A stretch of DNA of 64,000 nucleotides from Paenalcaligenes suwonensis (lineage in GTDB: Bacteria; Pseudomonadota; Gammaproteobacteria; Burkholderiales; Burkholderiaceae_B): contig NZ_JAANPV010000002.1 of NCBI RefSeq assembly GCF_011290505.1, forward strand, positions 186,001-250,000, read 5' to 3'. The notes beneath the pieces are model-generated. The model searched no databases and was not told where the DNA came from. It worked only from the letters and a program-made list of their open reading frames with translations. Every line of letters begins with the position of its first letter. Position 1 is the first letter of the stretch. The position numbers and the translations under genes are program-made. Below are positions 47,899 through 57,974 of the stretch, piece after piece.

Positions 47899-48987
47899 TT
47901 ATAAAGCTCGAGGCACAACCTTTGGTCGTTGTGCCGACGTATCTACGGGCAATACCGCCACGTTCGCTGCTACACGACTGGCGATTTCATGATAAATCGC
48001 TGCCTCACGACTTTGCGGAGCGGCCAAAACGGTAGGTAAACCCGAGTCAGTTTGTTCCCGAATACTCATTGCTAAAGGCAGTGCCCCCAGCCAGGGTACA
48101 TTGTACTGACTTGCCATATCACGGCCACCATGTTTACCAAAAATTGCTTCTTCGTGACCGCATTGGCTACACACGTGTACCGACATGTTTTCTACCACGC
48201 CAAGCACCGGCACATCTACCTTTTGAAACATCTTCAACCCTTTACGGGCATCGATCAGTGCCATGTCTTGTGGTGTGGTCACGACGACAGCCGCGGTCAG
48301 TGGTACCTTCTGCGACAAGGTCAACGCAATGTCACCGGTGCCGGGAGGCATATCGATGATCAGGTAGTCCAGATCTTCCCATGCCGTTTGCGTCAACAAC
48401 TGCTGCAAGGCCTGCGTCACCATAGGACCGCGCCAAATTGCCGGCGCATCGTCGTCAATCAGAAAACCTATGGAGTTAGCCTGTAGACCATGGCCAATCA
48501 TGGGTTTCATTAGGTTTTCCGGTGTCATTTGTGGTTTGCCACTTAGCCCCAACATAGTCGGTACGCTAGGGCCATAGATATCGGCATCCAGTAAACCCAC
48601 GCGCGCACCTTGCATATGCAGTGCCAACGCCAAGTTCACCGATGTCGTGCTCTTACCCACACCGCCCTTACCAGACGCCACCGCAATAATATTGCGTATA
48701 TTGCCCATAGGGCGCAGGTCTGGCTGCACAGCGTGCGTCACCACTTTCAAACCCAGAGTAAGTTTGCCCAACGTTACCCCTACGGTTTCTAAAGCAGGAA
48801 CCAAGCGTTCTTTAAATTGCTCTGGCCCCGTGCTGTCTGTGGTGTAGCCCAAATTCAATGCGATATCTGCAACTTGCCCATTCAACGTGACACAGCAGCT
48901 TTCTGGGCTGACTTCCAATTTCTTACGTGTATAGGGATCCGTTACGTTACGTAACGCATTCACCACATCAACTGTGTTTACATTCAT
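47899..48987 (-). CDS. apbC: Iron-sulfur cluster carrier protein ApbC (Mrp/NBP35 family)
   Basis: P-loop ATPase that carries Fe-S clusters to apoproteins. 362 residues: N-terminal DUF59/MIP18-like domain (about 5-85), then the deviant Walker A VASGKGGVGKSTTSVNLA (about 105-120), and the cluster-binding CxxC in HVCSQCGHEEAIFG. Divergent from the small membrane protein and metG, the conserved Burkholderiales arrangement. Confidence 0.95.
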   Translation of the reverse strand: MNVNTVDVVNALRNVTDPYTRKKLEVSPESCCVTLNGQVADIALNLGYTTDSTGPEQFKERLVPALETVGVTLGKLTLGLKVVTHAVQPDLRPMGNIRNIIAVASGKGGVGKSTTSVNLALALHMQGARVGLLDADIYGPSVPTMLGLSGKPQMTPENLMKPMIGHGLQANSIGFLIDDDAPAIWRGPMVTQALQQLLTQTAWEDLDYLIIDMPPGTGDIALTLSQKVPLTAAVVVTTPQDMALIDARKGLKMFQKVDVPVLGVVENMSVHVCSQCGHEEAIFGKHGGRDMASQYNVPWLGALPLAMSIREQTDSGLPTVLAAPQSREAAIYHEIASRVAANVAVLPVDTSAQRPKVVPRAL

Positions 48988-49093
48988 TTAATCATCATCC
49001 TGCACAGATACGTGCTAACACTACAACAACCGCTCAATTTAAAATAGCGGGACGAGGGAATTTTTTGCATCAAAAGCTGTCATACTTAATGCT

Positions 49094-49372
49094 ATGAATA
49101 CATTTACTCAAATACTCCGAGCTGTACTATTCGCAATGCTGACTGTCATAGGCATGATTATGGCGGTTATTTTCATGGCGTCTACAGCCCTTGCCATTGC
49201 CATCCTATATATAGTTGCGCGTATTAGTGGCCGACCATTTGGTATTCGCTCCTATTGGCAAAACCGCCGTCGCCCTAATCCTGCCCAAGCGTTTCAAGAG
49301 CGCCAGCAGAATAAGGCCAGACCGCCCAAGCCACAAAATGTCAGCGACATAGAGATGCGCGAACTCAACTAG
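49094..49372 (+). CDS. Small membrane protein of unknown function upstream of metG
   Basis: 92 residues. One long hydrophobic stretch (about 8-42, possibly two helices) and a basic, proline-rich tail (SYWQNRRRPNPAQAF, KARPPKPQN). I do not recognise the family. No Shine-Dalgarno precedes the ATG; instead TACTTA at 49083-49088 ends six bases before it, so the mRNA may be leaderless. The reading frame is not a shadow of a larger gene, and codon use resembles its neighbours. Confidence 0.6.
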   Translation: MNTFTQILRAVLFAMLTVIGMIMAVIFMASTALAIAILYIVARISGRPFGIRSYWQNRRRPNPAQAFQERQQNKARPPKPQNVSDIEMRELN

Positions 49373-49459
49373 CAGATTTTTACCACAGCATCTGCTATCC
49401 TTTCTGGGCTCCCCTCAGCAGCATGAGGGTATACCCTTCTTTAACCCTAGATAAAGCAT

Positions 49460-51529
49460 ATGTCACGCACGATTTTCGTTACTACGGCCCTACCCTACGC
49501 CAACGGTTCTTTTCACATCGGCCACATCATGGAATACATCCAGGCCGATATCTGGGTCAGGTCAATGCGAATGTCGGGCCACACTGTGCACTTTGTAGGG
49601 GCAGATGATGCGCACGGCGCACCCATTATGCTTAAGGCTGAAGCCGAAGGCATTACGCCTGACCAGCTGGTTGAGCGTATTGCGTCTGAGCGCCCTCGCT
49701 ATCTGAATGGGTTTCATATCAAGTTCGATCACTGGTACCGCACCAACTCACCAGAGAACAAAGAACTGTCCCAGAACATCTATAAAGAGCTGAAAGCAGC
49801 GGGCTTCATCGAAACCCGCACCATTGAGCAGTTCTACGACCCAGTCAAAGGCATGTTCCTGCCTGATCGCTACATCAAAGGCGAATGCCCTTCTTGTAAA
49901 GCTAAAGATCAGTACGGCGACTCCTGTGAAGTATGTAGCTCGGTGTACTCACCCACCGATCTGATCAACCCCTACTCCACACTGACCAACGCTACGCCTG
50001 TAATGCGTAGCTCTGAACACTTCTTCTTCCGCTTGTCTGATCCCAAGTGTGTGGCCTTCTTAAAAGAATGGACCAACGGTGTAGATCGTCACGGCAACCC
50101 ACGTCTGCAATCTGAAGTACTGGGTAAAACTCGTGAATGGCTGGGCAAAGGCGAAGATGGCGAAAGCAATCTGAATGACTGGGACATCTCTCGCGATGAA
50201 CCCTACTTCGGCACCCCTATTCCTGATGCACCCGGCAAATACTTCTACGTATGGCTGGATGCTCCTGTGGGTTACTTGGCTTCCCTGAAATCCTACTGCG
50301 CCGTAAAAGGCATGGATTTCGACGCGCTGATGGACCCTAACGGCGATACCGAACAAGTGCACTTTATTGGTAAAGACATTGTGTACTTCCACGCCTTGTT
50401 CTGGCCTGCCATGTTGAAATTCTCGGGTCGCAAAACGCCTGACTCCCTGAACGTGCATGGTTTCATCACCGTAAGTGGCGAGAAAATGTCCAAGAGCCGT
50501 GGCACCGGTATTTCGCCACTGCGTTACTTGGAAATCGGCATGGATGCCGAATGGATGCGTTACTACATCGCCGCAAAACTGAACTCACACGTTGAAGACA
50601 TGGATTTCAATCCAGACGACTTCATCGCTCGCGTCAACAGCGACTTGGTTGGTAAGTACGTGAACATCGCCAGCCGTGCTGCTAGCTTCATCAGCAAGCA
50701 CTTTGATGGTCAGTTAGCGTACGTAGGTGATACCGCTGAAATGCAGCAAAATTTCACCGACACCGCCAACACCATTCGTGCCGACCTAGAACGCCGCGAA
50801 TACGGTCGTGCTGTACGTCAAATCATGGCTTTGGCTGACCAAATCAACCAAGCTTTTGACAACGCTAAACCGTGGCTATTGGCTAAAGGCATTGCTGACG
50901 CCTCTGCAGAACAAAAAGCCGAGCTGCAAGATATTTGCTCTCGCGCCTTGGCTGGCTTCAAAGCCTTGTCTGTCATGCTGTCCCCCATCTTGCCTCAGTT
51001 GAGTCAAAAAGTAGCCAGCGAGCTGTTTGAAATGGACCGCGACTTCGTGTGGACAGATGCCGCTGAATTGCCTACTCGCATTGCGGCATTCAAACACCTG
51101 CTGCAACGTGTAGAACCCGCCAAACTTGACGAGCTGCTCGCACCACCAGAGGCTCCTGTAGTAGAACCTGGTGGCGAAGTGATTGCCGATACCATCGACA
51201 TCAAAGACTTCGGCAAAGTGGATTTACGCGTCGCCAAGATTGTGAACTGCACCGAAGTAGAAGGCTCTGACAAGCTGTTGTGCCTAACGCTAGATCTGGA
51301 TGAAGGCCGCCATCGCCAAATCTTCTCTGGCATTAAGTCGGCTTACAAACCAGAAGACTTAATTGGCAAGCTCACTGTGGTGGTCGCTAACCTAGCACCA
51401 CGCAAAATGCGCTTTGGCGTGTCTGAAGGCATGGTACTTGCTGCCAGCCATAACGACAGCAAAGTAAACAATGGCTTGTTCATTCTAGAACCTCACAGCG
51501 GTGCTACACCGGGTATGCGCATCAGCTAA
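49460..51529 (+). CDS. metG: Methionyl-tRNA synthetase
   Basis: 689 residues, class Ia synthetase. HIGH is at 19-22 and KMSKS at 342-346. The zinc-knuckle cysteines [17 protein letters not shown] (about 145-160), anticodon domain and the C-terminal OB-fold tRNA-binding domain ([15 protein letters not shown]) are all present. The leader 49373-49459 contains a small hairpin CCCTCA/TGAGGG (49412-49429). A strong terminator follows the gene. Confidence 0.97.
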   Translation: MSRTIFVTTALPYANGSFHIGHIMEYIQADIWVRSMRMSGHTVHFVGADDAHGAPIMLKAEAEGITPDQLVERIASERPRYLNGFHIKFDHWYRTNSPENKELSQNIYKELKAAGFIETRTIEQFYDPVKGMFLPDRYIKGECPSCKAKDQYGDSCEVCSSVYSPTDLINPYSTLTNATPVMRSSEHFFFRLSDPKCVAFLKEWTNGVDRHGNPRLQSEVLGKTREWLGKGEDGESNLNDWDISRDEPYFGTPIPDAPGKYFYVWLDAPVGYLASLKSYCAVKGMDFDALMDPNGDTEQVHFIGKDIVYFHALFWPAMLKFSGRKTPDSLNVHGFITVSGEKMSKSRGTGISPLRYLEIGMDAEWMRYYIAAKLNSHVEDMDFNPDDFIARVNSDLVGKYVNIASRAASFISKHFDGQLAYVGDTAEMQQNFTDTANTIRADLERREYGRAVRQIMALADQINQAFDNAKPWLLAKGIADASAEQKAELQDICSRALAGFKALSVMLSPILPQLSQKVASELFEMDRDFVWTDAAELPTRIAAFKHLLQRVEPAKLDELLAPPEAPVVEPGGEVIADTIDIKDFGKVDLRVAKIVNCTEVEGSDKLLCLTLDLDEGRHRQIFSGIKSAYKPEDLIGKLTVVVANLAPRKMRFGVSEGMVLAASHNDSKVNNGLFILEPHSGATPGMRIS

Positions 51530-51549
51530 TTGCCTACTGCACACCACAC

Positions 51550-51585
51550 AAAAGGGGAAAAGCAACATTGCTTTTCCCCTTTTTC
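51550..51585 (+). terminator. Intrinsic terminator after metG
   Basis: AAAAGGGGAAAAGCAA (51550-51565) and TTGCTTTTCCCCTTTT (51568-51583) pair over 16 bases and end in Ts. It is 20 bp after the metG stop. Confidence 0.9.
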
Positions 51586-51683
51586 GTTATCACCCTTTGC
51601 CGTATCACCATGCAAAGAACTCCCAGCAAGCACTACAACTTCGTACAATAGCGGCTCACCTACTCTTATCATGCCGCATCACC

Positions 51684-52625
51684 ATGAACTTACGTTTTCT
51701 AGAAACGTTTATCTGGATCGCCAAGCTAGGCAGTTTTAAGGCCGCCGCCAATAAGCTGCACCTCACACAAGCTGCCATTTCTAGCCGCATCGCCTCGTTG
51801 GAAAGCGACCTAGAGCAACAACTGTTTGAGCGTGGAAAACGCGGCCTGCTGCTGACATCGGCTGGGCAAAAGCTACTGGGTTACTCCAAGCAAATGCTGC
51901 ACCTAGAGCAAGAGCTATTAAAAGAGCTTAAAGCCCCCGTAACCGTACGTGGTCGCGTGAGACTGGGCATTATTGATTCGGTAGTACACACGTGGTTTAC
52001 GTCGTTTATCACCACGCTACATGAACATCACCCCGAAATTGAGATTGAGCTGACCGTAGAATCCAGCATGCGGCTGCACGACTTGCTTAAACGCGGGTTA
52101 ATTGATGTAGCACTGCAAACGGACCCCATTCTGGCTGAAGGCGTGCATAACGCACCAGTAGGCACCATGAAAATGGGCTGGATTATTGCTGTATCACAAC
52201 TGCCGCCCCAGCCAGTGAAGCTGGCCGACATTCTGCAAAACAGTTCTATTGTGACCTTCCCAAGGCACTCCCAACCGCATTTACTACTGCTCAATATTCT
52301 GGAGCAAGAAGGTTTACAGCACACCAAAATCCACCACGTATCGTCGATCGCAGCCAGCATGTATTTATTAGAAGCGGGGATTGGGGTAGGAGCAGTGCCG
52401 CTAGCAGCGTATCGCAGCGGTTTTCTGGAAGGCAGGTTTTGCGAGTTGAAATGCGATATCAACTTACCTGACATGAGCTTAGTAGCAAGCTGGCGACCCG
52501 ATGTGATTGCGTCATTGACCAACACCATCGTACATGCCGCCATGCAAGAAATGCGTAGATTTGCTGAGCTTAACCCCGCTGACTCCAAAGCCAGCCTTGA
52601 TGCCAGCGTGTGGTTAAGTAACTAA
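51684..52625 (+). CDS. LysR-type transcriptional regulator
   Basis: 313 residues from the ATG at 51684. The winged helix-turn-helix reads FIWIAKLGSFKAAANKLHLTQAAISSRIASLE, followed by a LysR effector domain (RGRVRLGIIDSVVHTWF). No divergent partner: metG lies upstream on the same strand and ubiE is convergent, so its target is not evident. No good ribosome site is visible. A GTG or TTG far upstream would place the N-terminus inside metG and is rejected. Confidence 0.88.
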   Translation: MNLRFLETFIWIAKLGSFKAAANKLHLTQAAISSRIASLESDLEQQLFERGKRGLLLTSAGQKLLGYSKQMLHLEQELLKELKAPVTVRGRVRLGIIDSVVHTWFTSFITTLHEHHPEIEIELTVESSMRLHDLLKRGLIDVALQTDPILAEGVHNAPVGTMKMGWIIAVSQLPPQPVKLADILQNSSIVTFPRHSQPHLLLLNILEQEGLQHTKIHHVSSIAASMYLLEAGIGVGAVPLAAYRSGFLEGRFCELKCDINLPDMSLVASWRPDVIASLTNTIVHAAMQEMRRFAELNPADSKASLDASVWLSN

Positions 52626-52638
52626 GCTCACTAGGTAG

Positions 52639-52668
52639 AAGGTACGTCTTACTCTAGACGTACACCTT
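52639..52668. other. Hairpin at the junction of the LysR gene and ubiE
   Basis: GTACGTCT and AGACGTAC (52642-52663) form a perfect 8-bp stem, extendable by AAGG/CCTT. The ubiE stop codon lies in it. No T-run follows on either strand, so a factor-independent terminator role is doubtful. Confidence 0.4.
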
Positions 52669-53413
52669 CGTGCAACGCGGCAATACCAGCGGTTAGGTTG
52701 AAATACTGTACGCGCTCTAAACCCACTGATCGCATCATTTCAGCCAAGGTGTCTTGGTCTGGGTGCATGCGAATGGATTCAGCCAAATAACGATAGCTTT
52801 CTGCATCGTTAGCCACCACCTGCCCTACTTTAGGCAAGATGTTAAAGGAGTACCAGTCGTAGGCTTTTTCTAGTGGCTTAGCGATGCGAGAGAACTCCAA
52901 CACCAACAATTTGCCACCCGGTTTCAAGACACGTCGCATTTCTGCCAGCGCTTTGTCTTTGTGCGTCATGTTACGCAAACCAAATGCCACCGTTACGCGG
53001 TCAAAATAACCGGATGGAAAGGGCAAAAATTCGGCATCACACACAGCTACAGGCAACACCAGCCCGTTATCCAGCATACGATCACGGCCTACTCCCAACA
53101 TAGAACTGTTGATATCCGTTAACCATACCTCACCAGATGGGCCTGCTTTTTTAGCTAATGCCTTAGCAATATCACCCGTACCCCCAGCGATATCCAACAC
53201 TTTCATACCGGGGCGCACATCGGCTCGGCCCACCGTAAAATGTTTCCAAATACGGTGTAAACCACCTGACATCAAATCGTTCATGACGTCGTACTTAGTG
53301 GCTACAGAATGAAAGACCTCGGCTACGCGAGAAGCCTTCTCTGCTTCACGTACCGTCTGAAATCCGAAATGCGTAGTGCTTTCGTTAGGAGGGGTTTGGT
53401 GATTTTTTTCCAT
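52649..53413 (-). CDS. ubiE: Ubiquinone/menaquinone biosynthesis C-methyltransferase UbiE
   Basis: SAM-dependent C-methylation in ubiquinone synthesis. 254 residues. Class I methyltransferase motif [15 protein letters not shown], UbiE signature [17 protein letters not shown] and [30 protein letters not shown]. Divergent from phoB; overlaps no neighbour. Confidence 0.97.
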   Translation of the reverse strand: MEKNHQTPPNESTTHFGFQTVREAEKASRVAEVFHSVATKYDVMNDLMSGGLHRIWKHFTVGRADVRPGMKVLDIAGGTGDIAKALAKKAGPSGEVWLTDINSSMLGVGRDRMLDNGLVLPVAVCDAEFLPFPSGYFDRVTVAFGLRNMTHKDKALAEMRRVLKPGGKLLVLEFSRIAKPLEKAYDWYSFNILPKVGQVVANDAESYRYLAESIRMHPDQDTLAEMMRSVGLERVQYFNLTAGIAALHEGVRLE

Positions 53414-53522
53414 GATGCGTATCGTACCTCAAAAAGCACTTCCGGCGTTACTCCTGCGCCAATAAAAGCCGTAAAAAACCCTTCATGACAGTGACTTCGA
53501 TTTTCGTCACAAACCTGAAATA

Positions 53523-53549
53523 TTGACGCCATATCATATGGACTATGAT
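53523..53549 (+). promoter_or_regulatory. Candidate phoB promoter with internal palindrome
   Basis: TTGACG (53523-53528) and TATGAT (53544-53549) resemble -35 and -10 boxes but are only 15 bp apart. The spacer carries the perfect odd palindrome CCATAT-C-ATATGG (53529-53541). A short spacer plus a dyad suggests an activated promoter. A clear Pho box (CTGTCAT direct repeat) was not found, although single CTGTCAT- and GTCACA-like words occur at 53485-53515. Confidence 0.35.
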
Positions 53550-53590
53550 CCACGTTATATGCGTGCAAACCACTGTTTGGAATGAAGAGT

Positions 53591-54301
53591 ATGAGTACGA
53601 CTATTCTTGTTGTTGAAGACGAGCCGGCGATCCAAGAACTGATTGCTGTTAACTTGAGTTTTGCAGGCCACAAAGTGCTGCGCGCTGCTGATGCTGAACA
53701 AGCACAAACTCTAATTAATGCCGAATTGCCTGACCTAATTTTACTCGATTGGATGCTACCAGGTGCCTCGGGTATTAGTCTGGCCCGCAAGCTGCGTACA
53801 GATGAACGTACCCGTGAAATTCCTGTTATTATGCTCACCGCTAAAGGCGCTGAGTTGGATAAGGTAGAAGGCTTAGAAGCGGGTGCCGATGACTACATCA
53901 CCAAACCCTTCTCGCCAAAAGAGCTGTTGGCTCGTATCAAAGCTGTATTGCGCCGTCGTGCGCCGCAGCTAACAGATGACCTCATCCAGATCGGCTCCCT
54001 GCAACTGGACCCTGCCACTCACCGTGTTACGGGTAGTGAGCAGGTACTGAACATCGGACCTACAGAATTTAGGTTGCTGCACTTCTTCATGACTCACACT
54101 GAACGCGTTTTTTCTCGCACTCAGTTGCTGGATCAAGTATGGGGTGATCACGTATTCGTAGAAGAGCGTACGGTAGACGTACACATTCGCCGCCTACGTA
54201 AAGCACTAGAGCCTAGCGGTCACGATGCTCATATTGAAACCGTACGTGGTGCTGGCTACCGCTTTTCTGCCGTGCTTTCCGCCAGCTCCGGCAAATCATG
54301 A
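53591..54301 (+). CDS. phoB: Phosphate regulon response regulator PhoB
   Basis: 236-239 residues, OmpR/PhoB type. Receiver domain with acidic pocket ED (9-10), phosphoacceptor Asp53 in LLLDWMLPG, and Lys in YITKPFSP. The C-terminal winged-helix DNA-binding domain ([23 protein letters not shown]) ends RGAGYRFS. Start chosen is ATG 53591 ([11 protein letters not shown]), preceded by AAGAG; an ATG at 53582 is also possible. Coupled to phoR by ATGA. No pst or phoU genes are in the window. Confidence 0.94.
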   Translation: MSTTILVVEDEPAIQELIAVNLSFAGHKVLRAADAEQAQTLINAELPDLILLDWMLPGASGISLARKLRTDERTREIPVIMLTAKGAELDKVEGLEAGADDYITKPFSPKELLARIKAVLRRRAPQLTDDLIQIGSLQLDPATHRVTGSEQVLNIGPTEFRLLHFFMTHTERVFSRTQLLDQVWGDHVFVEERTVDVHIRRLRKALEPSGHDAHIETVRGAGYRFSAVLSASSGKS

Positions 54302-55590
54302 ACAAAACCCTTTATTCCATTGCTGCTTGGGCCATCTTGGCCATGTTATTAGGTTCTTGGCTAGGCAGCACTATAGGCTGGGCCGTTTTTGCCCTAGGCC
54401 TGCTACTGATGGTGCTCATCAGCGGCATGCAACTACAAAAAATCCGAGTCTGGGTGCGTGACCTGCATCAAGCGCCACCCGTCTCCATCGGGCCGTGGGA
54501 TGAAATCCTTGCTCCGGTGTATCGCAAACTCAAGGCCGATAGAGAACAAATTACCTCATTAAACCGTGGCATTGAAGCCATTATGTTGGCAGCAGAGGCC
54601 CTACCCGATGGCGCTCTCACTTTAGATGAAAGCATGGGGCTGCAGTGGTGTAACCAAACGGCTGCAGAACACCTAGGGTTGAACATGGATACTGACCAGC
54701 ATCACAGTATCTTCAATATCTTGCGTGCCCCTGAATTCACACAGTATGTGAATCAAAACAAATGGGATAGCCCATTGCTGCTGCACACCGAGCAAGGCGG
54801 CTTAGACAAATCCTTACTGATTCAGCTTAGCCCCTATGGTTTTGGGCAATTCTTGCTGGTCACCCGCGATGTTACCCAAGTAGAAAAACTAGAAACCACC
54901 CGCAAAGACTTTGTGGCGAACGTGTCCCACGAGTTACGTACTCCCTTAACGGTACTGCTGGGCTTTCTGGAAACGCTGCGCGAACACCCTGCCGACAGCT
55001 TTAGCGTAGAGCAACGCGAACGCTACGAACAAATGATGTTGGAACAAGCTCAGCACATGCAAGCCATTGTGGCCGACCTGCTCACCTTGTCCACACTGGA
55101 ATCTTCGCCCCCTACCGAAGGCAGGCCAGTACGCGTGAGCCTGATTATTCAGCACGCGCTAGAACAGGCTAAAGCCTTATCTAATGGCCAACACCACTTC
55201 GTCGAGAACATAGACCCTGCCCTGTGCATTGTGGGCTCTGAAAACGAATTGACCTCGGCTATTTCTAATCTGCTCACCAACGCCATACGCTACACCCCAA
55301 AAGAAGGCACTATTACGGTGAGCTGGTACAGCACGGAAGACGGCGGCGCCTGTTATTCGGTGCAAGATACCGGTATAGGTATTGCCCCCCAAGACATTCC
55401 GCGCTTAACCGAGCGCTTCTACCGCGCCGACAAAGGCCGATCCCGCGCCACGGGTGGCACAGGCCTAGGCCTTGCCATTACTCGCCATGTGGCCGTGCGT
55501 CATAACGCGGAGCTACTGATTCAAAGCCAGTTTGGTACAGGCAGTATGTTCACGCTACGGTTTGCACCATTACGCGTCCGTACCCTATAA
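54298..55590 (+). CDS. phoR: Phosphate regulon sensor histidine kinase PhoR
   Basis: 430 residues. Two N-terminal helices (about 5-43) with almost no periplasmic loop, as in PhoR. A PAS-like region (about 85-195) is followed by the H-box [17 protein letters not shown] with phosphorylated His211, N-box [11 protein letters not shown]1 DTGIGI and G2 GGTGLGLAI. Overlaps phoB by 4 bp. A perfect bidirectional terminator follows. Confidence 0.94.
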   Translation: MNKTLYSIAAWAILAMLLGSWLGSTIGWAVFALGLLLMVLISGMQLQKIRVWVRDLHQAPPVSIGPWDEILAPVYRKLKADREQITSLNRGIEAIMLAAEALPDGALTLDESMGLQWCNQTAAEHLGLNMDTDQHHSIFNILRAPEFTQYVNQNKWDSPLLLHTEQGGLDKSLLIQLSPYGFGQFLLVTRDVTQVEKLETTRKDFVANVSHELRTPLTVLLGFLETLREHPADSFSVEQRERYEQMMLEQAQHMQAIVADLLTLSTLESSPPTEGRPVRVSLIIQHALEQAKALSNGQHHFVENIDPALCIVGSENELTSAISNLLTNAIRYTPKEGTITVSWYSTEDGGACYSVQDTGIGIAPQDIPRLTERFYRADKGRSRATGGTGLGLAITRHVAVRHNAELLIQSQFGTGSMFTLRFAPLRVRTL

Positions 55591-55620
55591 AAAAAACGCA
55601 CCCAATTGGGTGCGTTTTTT
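55591..55620. terminator. Bidirectional terminator between phoR and ilvA
   Basis: A 30-bp perfect palindrome: AAAAAACGCACCC, AATT, GGGTGCGTTTTTT. It starts at the base after the phoR stop and lies 25 bp past the convergent ilvA stop. Confidence 0.92.
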
Positions 55621-55645
55621 CTTGTACCGTGCGGCGACCAACCCC

Positions 55646-57154
55646 TTACAGGAACATTTTGTACACAGGGTTATTGGTTTCACGCCAATGTGGGTAGCCC
55701 AGCGCATTCACAAATTCTTTGAATGCGTTTTTGTCTTCTGGTGGAACCTGCAGCCCTACCAAAATACGGCCATAGTCATCACCTTGGTTACGGTAATGGA
55801 ACAAGCTGATATTCCAGTCTGGGTTCATGCTGCTTAAGAAGCGACGCAATGCACCCGGGCGCTCTGGAAACTCAAAGCGGTATAGCTCTTCGTGCTCAGC
55901 CAATGGGGAACGGCCACCTACCATGTAACGAATGTGCGTTTTAGCCATTTCGTTATCCGTCAAGTTCAACGTAGGAAAGCCTTTGCGTACAAAGTGGTTT
56001 TCCAATTTGGCAATATCGGCTTCGGATTGAATCTGCAAACCCACAAACACATGGGCTTCTTTAGCATCGGAAATACGGTAGTTAAACTCCGTCACCGAGC
56101 GATCACCCAAAGACTCGGTTAAGCGACGGAAACTCCCACGCGCCTCGGGCAAACTCAACACAAATACTGCTTCACGCGCCAAGCCCACATCGGCGCGCTC
56201 TGCCACAAAGCGCAGACGGTCGAAGTTCATGTTCGCGCCAGAGGTAATAGCAATCAAGGTTTTGTTTTTCAGCTTATGCTCTTGGGCATAACGCTTCAAA
56301 CCCGCCATGGCCAACGCACCAGCAGGCTCCAGCACACTACGTGTTTCCTGGAACACATCTTTGATGGCTGCACAGATCGCATCGGTATCTACCAACACGA
56401 AATCATCCACATACTCGCGTGCCACACGGAAGGTCTCCTGACCCACTTGCTTCACGGCGGTACCATCTGAGAACAATCCAACATCCGTGAGATTTAAACG
56501 ACGGTTTGCTTTCACACTACGCGCCATGGCGGCTGAGTCTTCGGTTTGCACACCAATAATTTTGATTTCAGGGCGCAACTGTTTGATGTAAGCCGCCACA
56601 CCTGCAATCAAACCACCACCCCCAATAGGCACAAAAATAGCGTCAATGGGACCTGGGTGTTGATGCAAAATCTCCATACCAATAGTGCCTTGCCCTGCAA
56701 TCACATACGGATCGTCAAAGGGATGCACAAAGGTGAGCTTCTCTTTTTTTTCTAGTTCTTGTGCATGTGCGTAAGCATCGGAATAGCTTTCGCCCGACAA
56801 TACAACCTCACCGCCATGACGACGTACGCCATCAATTTTCAACTGTGGTGTAGTCTCTGGCATCACGATCACAGCGCGCGTACCCAAGCGTTTAGCCGAA
56901 TAAGCCACGCCTTGAGCGTGATTACCCGCTGACGCCGCAATCACGCCACGCTTCAATTCTGCAGGGGTAAGGTGAGCCATTTTGTTGTACGCGCCACGCA
57001 GCTTAAAGCTGAACACATCTAGCTGGTCTTCGCGCTTGAGCAAAATTCGGTTGTTCAACCGCGCCGATGCCAAAGGGGCATGCTCAAGTGATGTTTCGCG
57101 CACCACGTCATAGACTCTAGAAGTTAGAATGCGTTTAAGATAGTCGTTGGACAT
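55646..57154 (-). CDS. ilvA: Threonine ammonia-lyase (biosynthetic threonine dehydratase)
   Basis: First committed step of isoleucine synthesis, threonine to 2-oxobutanoate. 502 residues from the ATG at 57154. PLP Lys51 in FSFKLRGAYNKM, the glycine loop IFVPIGGGGLIAGVA, and two C-terminal ACT-like regulatory repeats (about 325-500), so it is the feedback-regulated long form. An upstream in-frame extension of 30 codons lacks a ribosome site and overlaps the divergent gene. Confidence 0.96.
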   Translation of the reverse strand: MSNDYLKRILTSRVYDVVRETSLEHAPLASARLNNRILLKREDQLDVFSFKLRGAYNKMAHLTPAELKRGVIAASAGNHAQGVAYSAKRLGTRAVIVMPETTPQLKIDGVRRHGGEVVLSGESYSDAYAHAQELEKKEKLTFVHPFDDPYVIAGQGTIGMEILHQHPGPIDAIFVPIGGGGLIAGVAAYIKQLRPEIKIIGVQTEDSAAMARSVKANRRLNLTDVGLFSDGTAVKQVGQETFRVAREYVDDFVLVDTDAICAAIKDVFQETRSVLEPAGALAMAGLKRYAQEHKLKNKTLIAITSGANMNFDRLRFVAERADVGLAREAVFVLSLPEARGSFRRLTESLGDRSVTEFNYRISDAKEAHVFVGLQIQSEADIAKLENHFVRKGFPTLNLTDNEMAKTHIRYMVGGRSPLAEHEELYRFEFPERPGALRRFLSSMNPDWNISLFHYRNQGDDYGRILVGLQVPPEDKNAFKEFVNALGYPHWRETNNPVYKMFL

Positions 57155-57270
57155 AATACTGACTGCCGGAACCCCGCGACAGATATAAAAGAGAAAAGAA
57201 AAAAAGGATAACATAGAGTGCCATAAAATCAGCGCTCGTGGCACGCGTTATACAAGGTACTCATTCCCTT

Positions 57271-57834
57271 ATGGAAGTCTGGCTGCAAACATCCATCAAT
57301 TGGTTGCTACAAACTCTGGCACTGCCCGAAATAGGGCTAACAGCCATTTTTCTCGTCAGCTTTGTGTCGGCCACCCTGTTGCCGTTAGGGTCTGAACCGG
57401 CAGTTTTTGCTTACGTTTCTGTTTCCCCGCACATGTTTTGGCCAGCCGTCGTCATTGCCACAGCAGGCAACACCATGGGTGGAGTCGTCAGCTATTGGAT
57501 GGGTTCTGGTGCTCGTCGCGCTTATGAAGTTTGGCAAGAAAATCACCCTCAAGCCGATACCGATGAGCAATCAAAAAATGCCCGTACTAGTCGTTGGCAC
57601 CACACCGTACAACGCTGGTTAGACAAAATGGGACCGCCAGCCCTACTGTTGTCATGGCTACCTGTAGTGGGCGACCCTCTCTGTAGCGTGGCGGGTTGGC
57701 TACGTTTACCGTTGTGGCCAAGCATCGCCTACATGGCCATAGGCAAGTGTTTACGCTACATCATTATGACCACCTTCTTGCTGTGGGTTTTTCCCATGCT
57801 AGGTTGGGGCGACTGGTCTGTACCCCAGTCCTAA
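57271..57834 (+). CDS. YqaA-type (SNARE-associated/VTT domain) membrane protein
   Basis: 187 residues with about four to five hydrophobic segments. The opening FLVSFVSATLLPLGSEPAV and SWLPVVGDPLCSVAGWLRL are typical of the YqaA branch of the DedA/VTT superfamily. Start chosen is ATG 57271 (MEVWLQ); a GTG at 57238 overlaps the putative ilvA leader. Divergent from ilvA. Function unknown; DedA relatives have been linked to membrane-potential or lipid-carrier transport. Confidence 0.8.
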   Translation: MEVWLQTSINWLLQTLALPEIGLTAIFLVSFVSATLLPLGSEPAVFAYVSVSPHMFWPAVVIATAGNTMGGVVSYWMGSGARRAYEVWQENHPQADTDEQSKNARTSRWHHTVQRWLDKMGPPALLLSWLPVVGDPLCSVAGWLRLPLWPSIAYMAIGKCLRYIIMTTFLLWVFPMLGWGDWSVPQS

Positions 57835-57974
57835 TGGTAAAGCAGCCACAGTTTGCCCCGTTTTCGGCCGTATAACGGCCAATCCACACACTTAGCCGCG
57901 CCTAAGATCGACGAATGAATTAAACTAAGACGTTCAGTCAATCCTTGTTCGCCTTTTAGGCCACACCAGATTTT

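Noticed and set aside
49412-49429. Possible regulatory leader (T-box or attenuator) before metG
   Set aside because: Only a 6-bp CCCTCA/TGAGGG hairpin; no T-box motif, no terminator, and T-boxes are not expected in this group.
53414-53590. Classical Pho box upstream of phoB
   Set aside because: Single CTGTCAT-like words occur, but no two direct repeats with 11-bp periodicity were found.
57866-57880. GGCCGT-ATA-ACGGCC hairpin between the YqaA-type gene and the giant oxidase
   Set aside because: Looks like a terminator stem, but no T-run follows on either strand and the stem is short, so it was not called.
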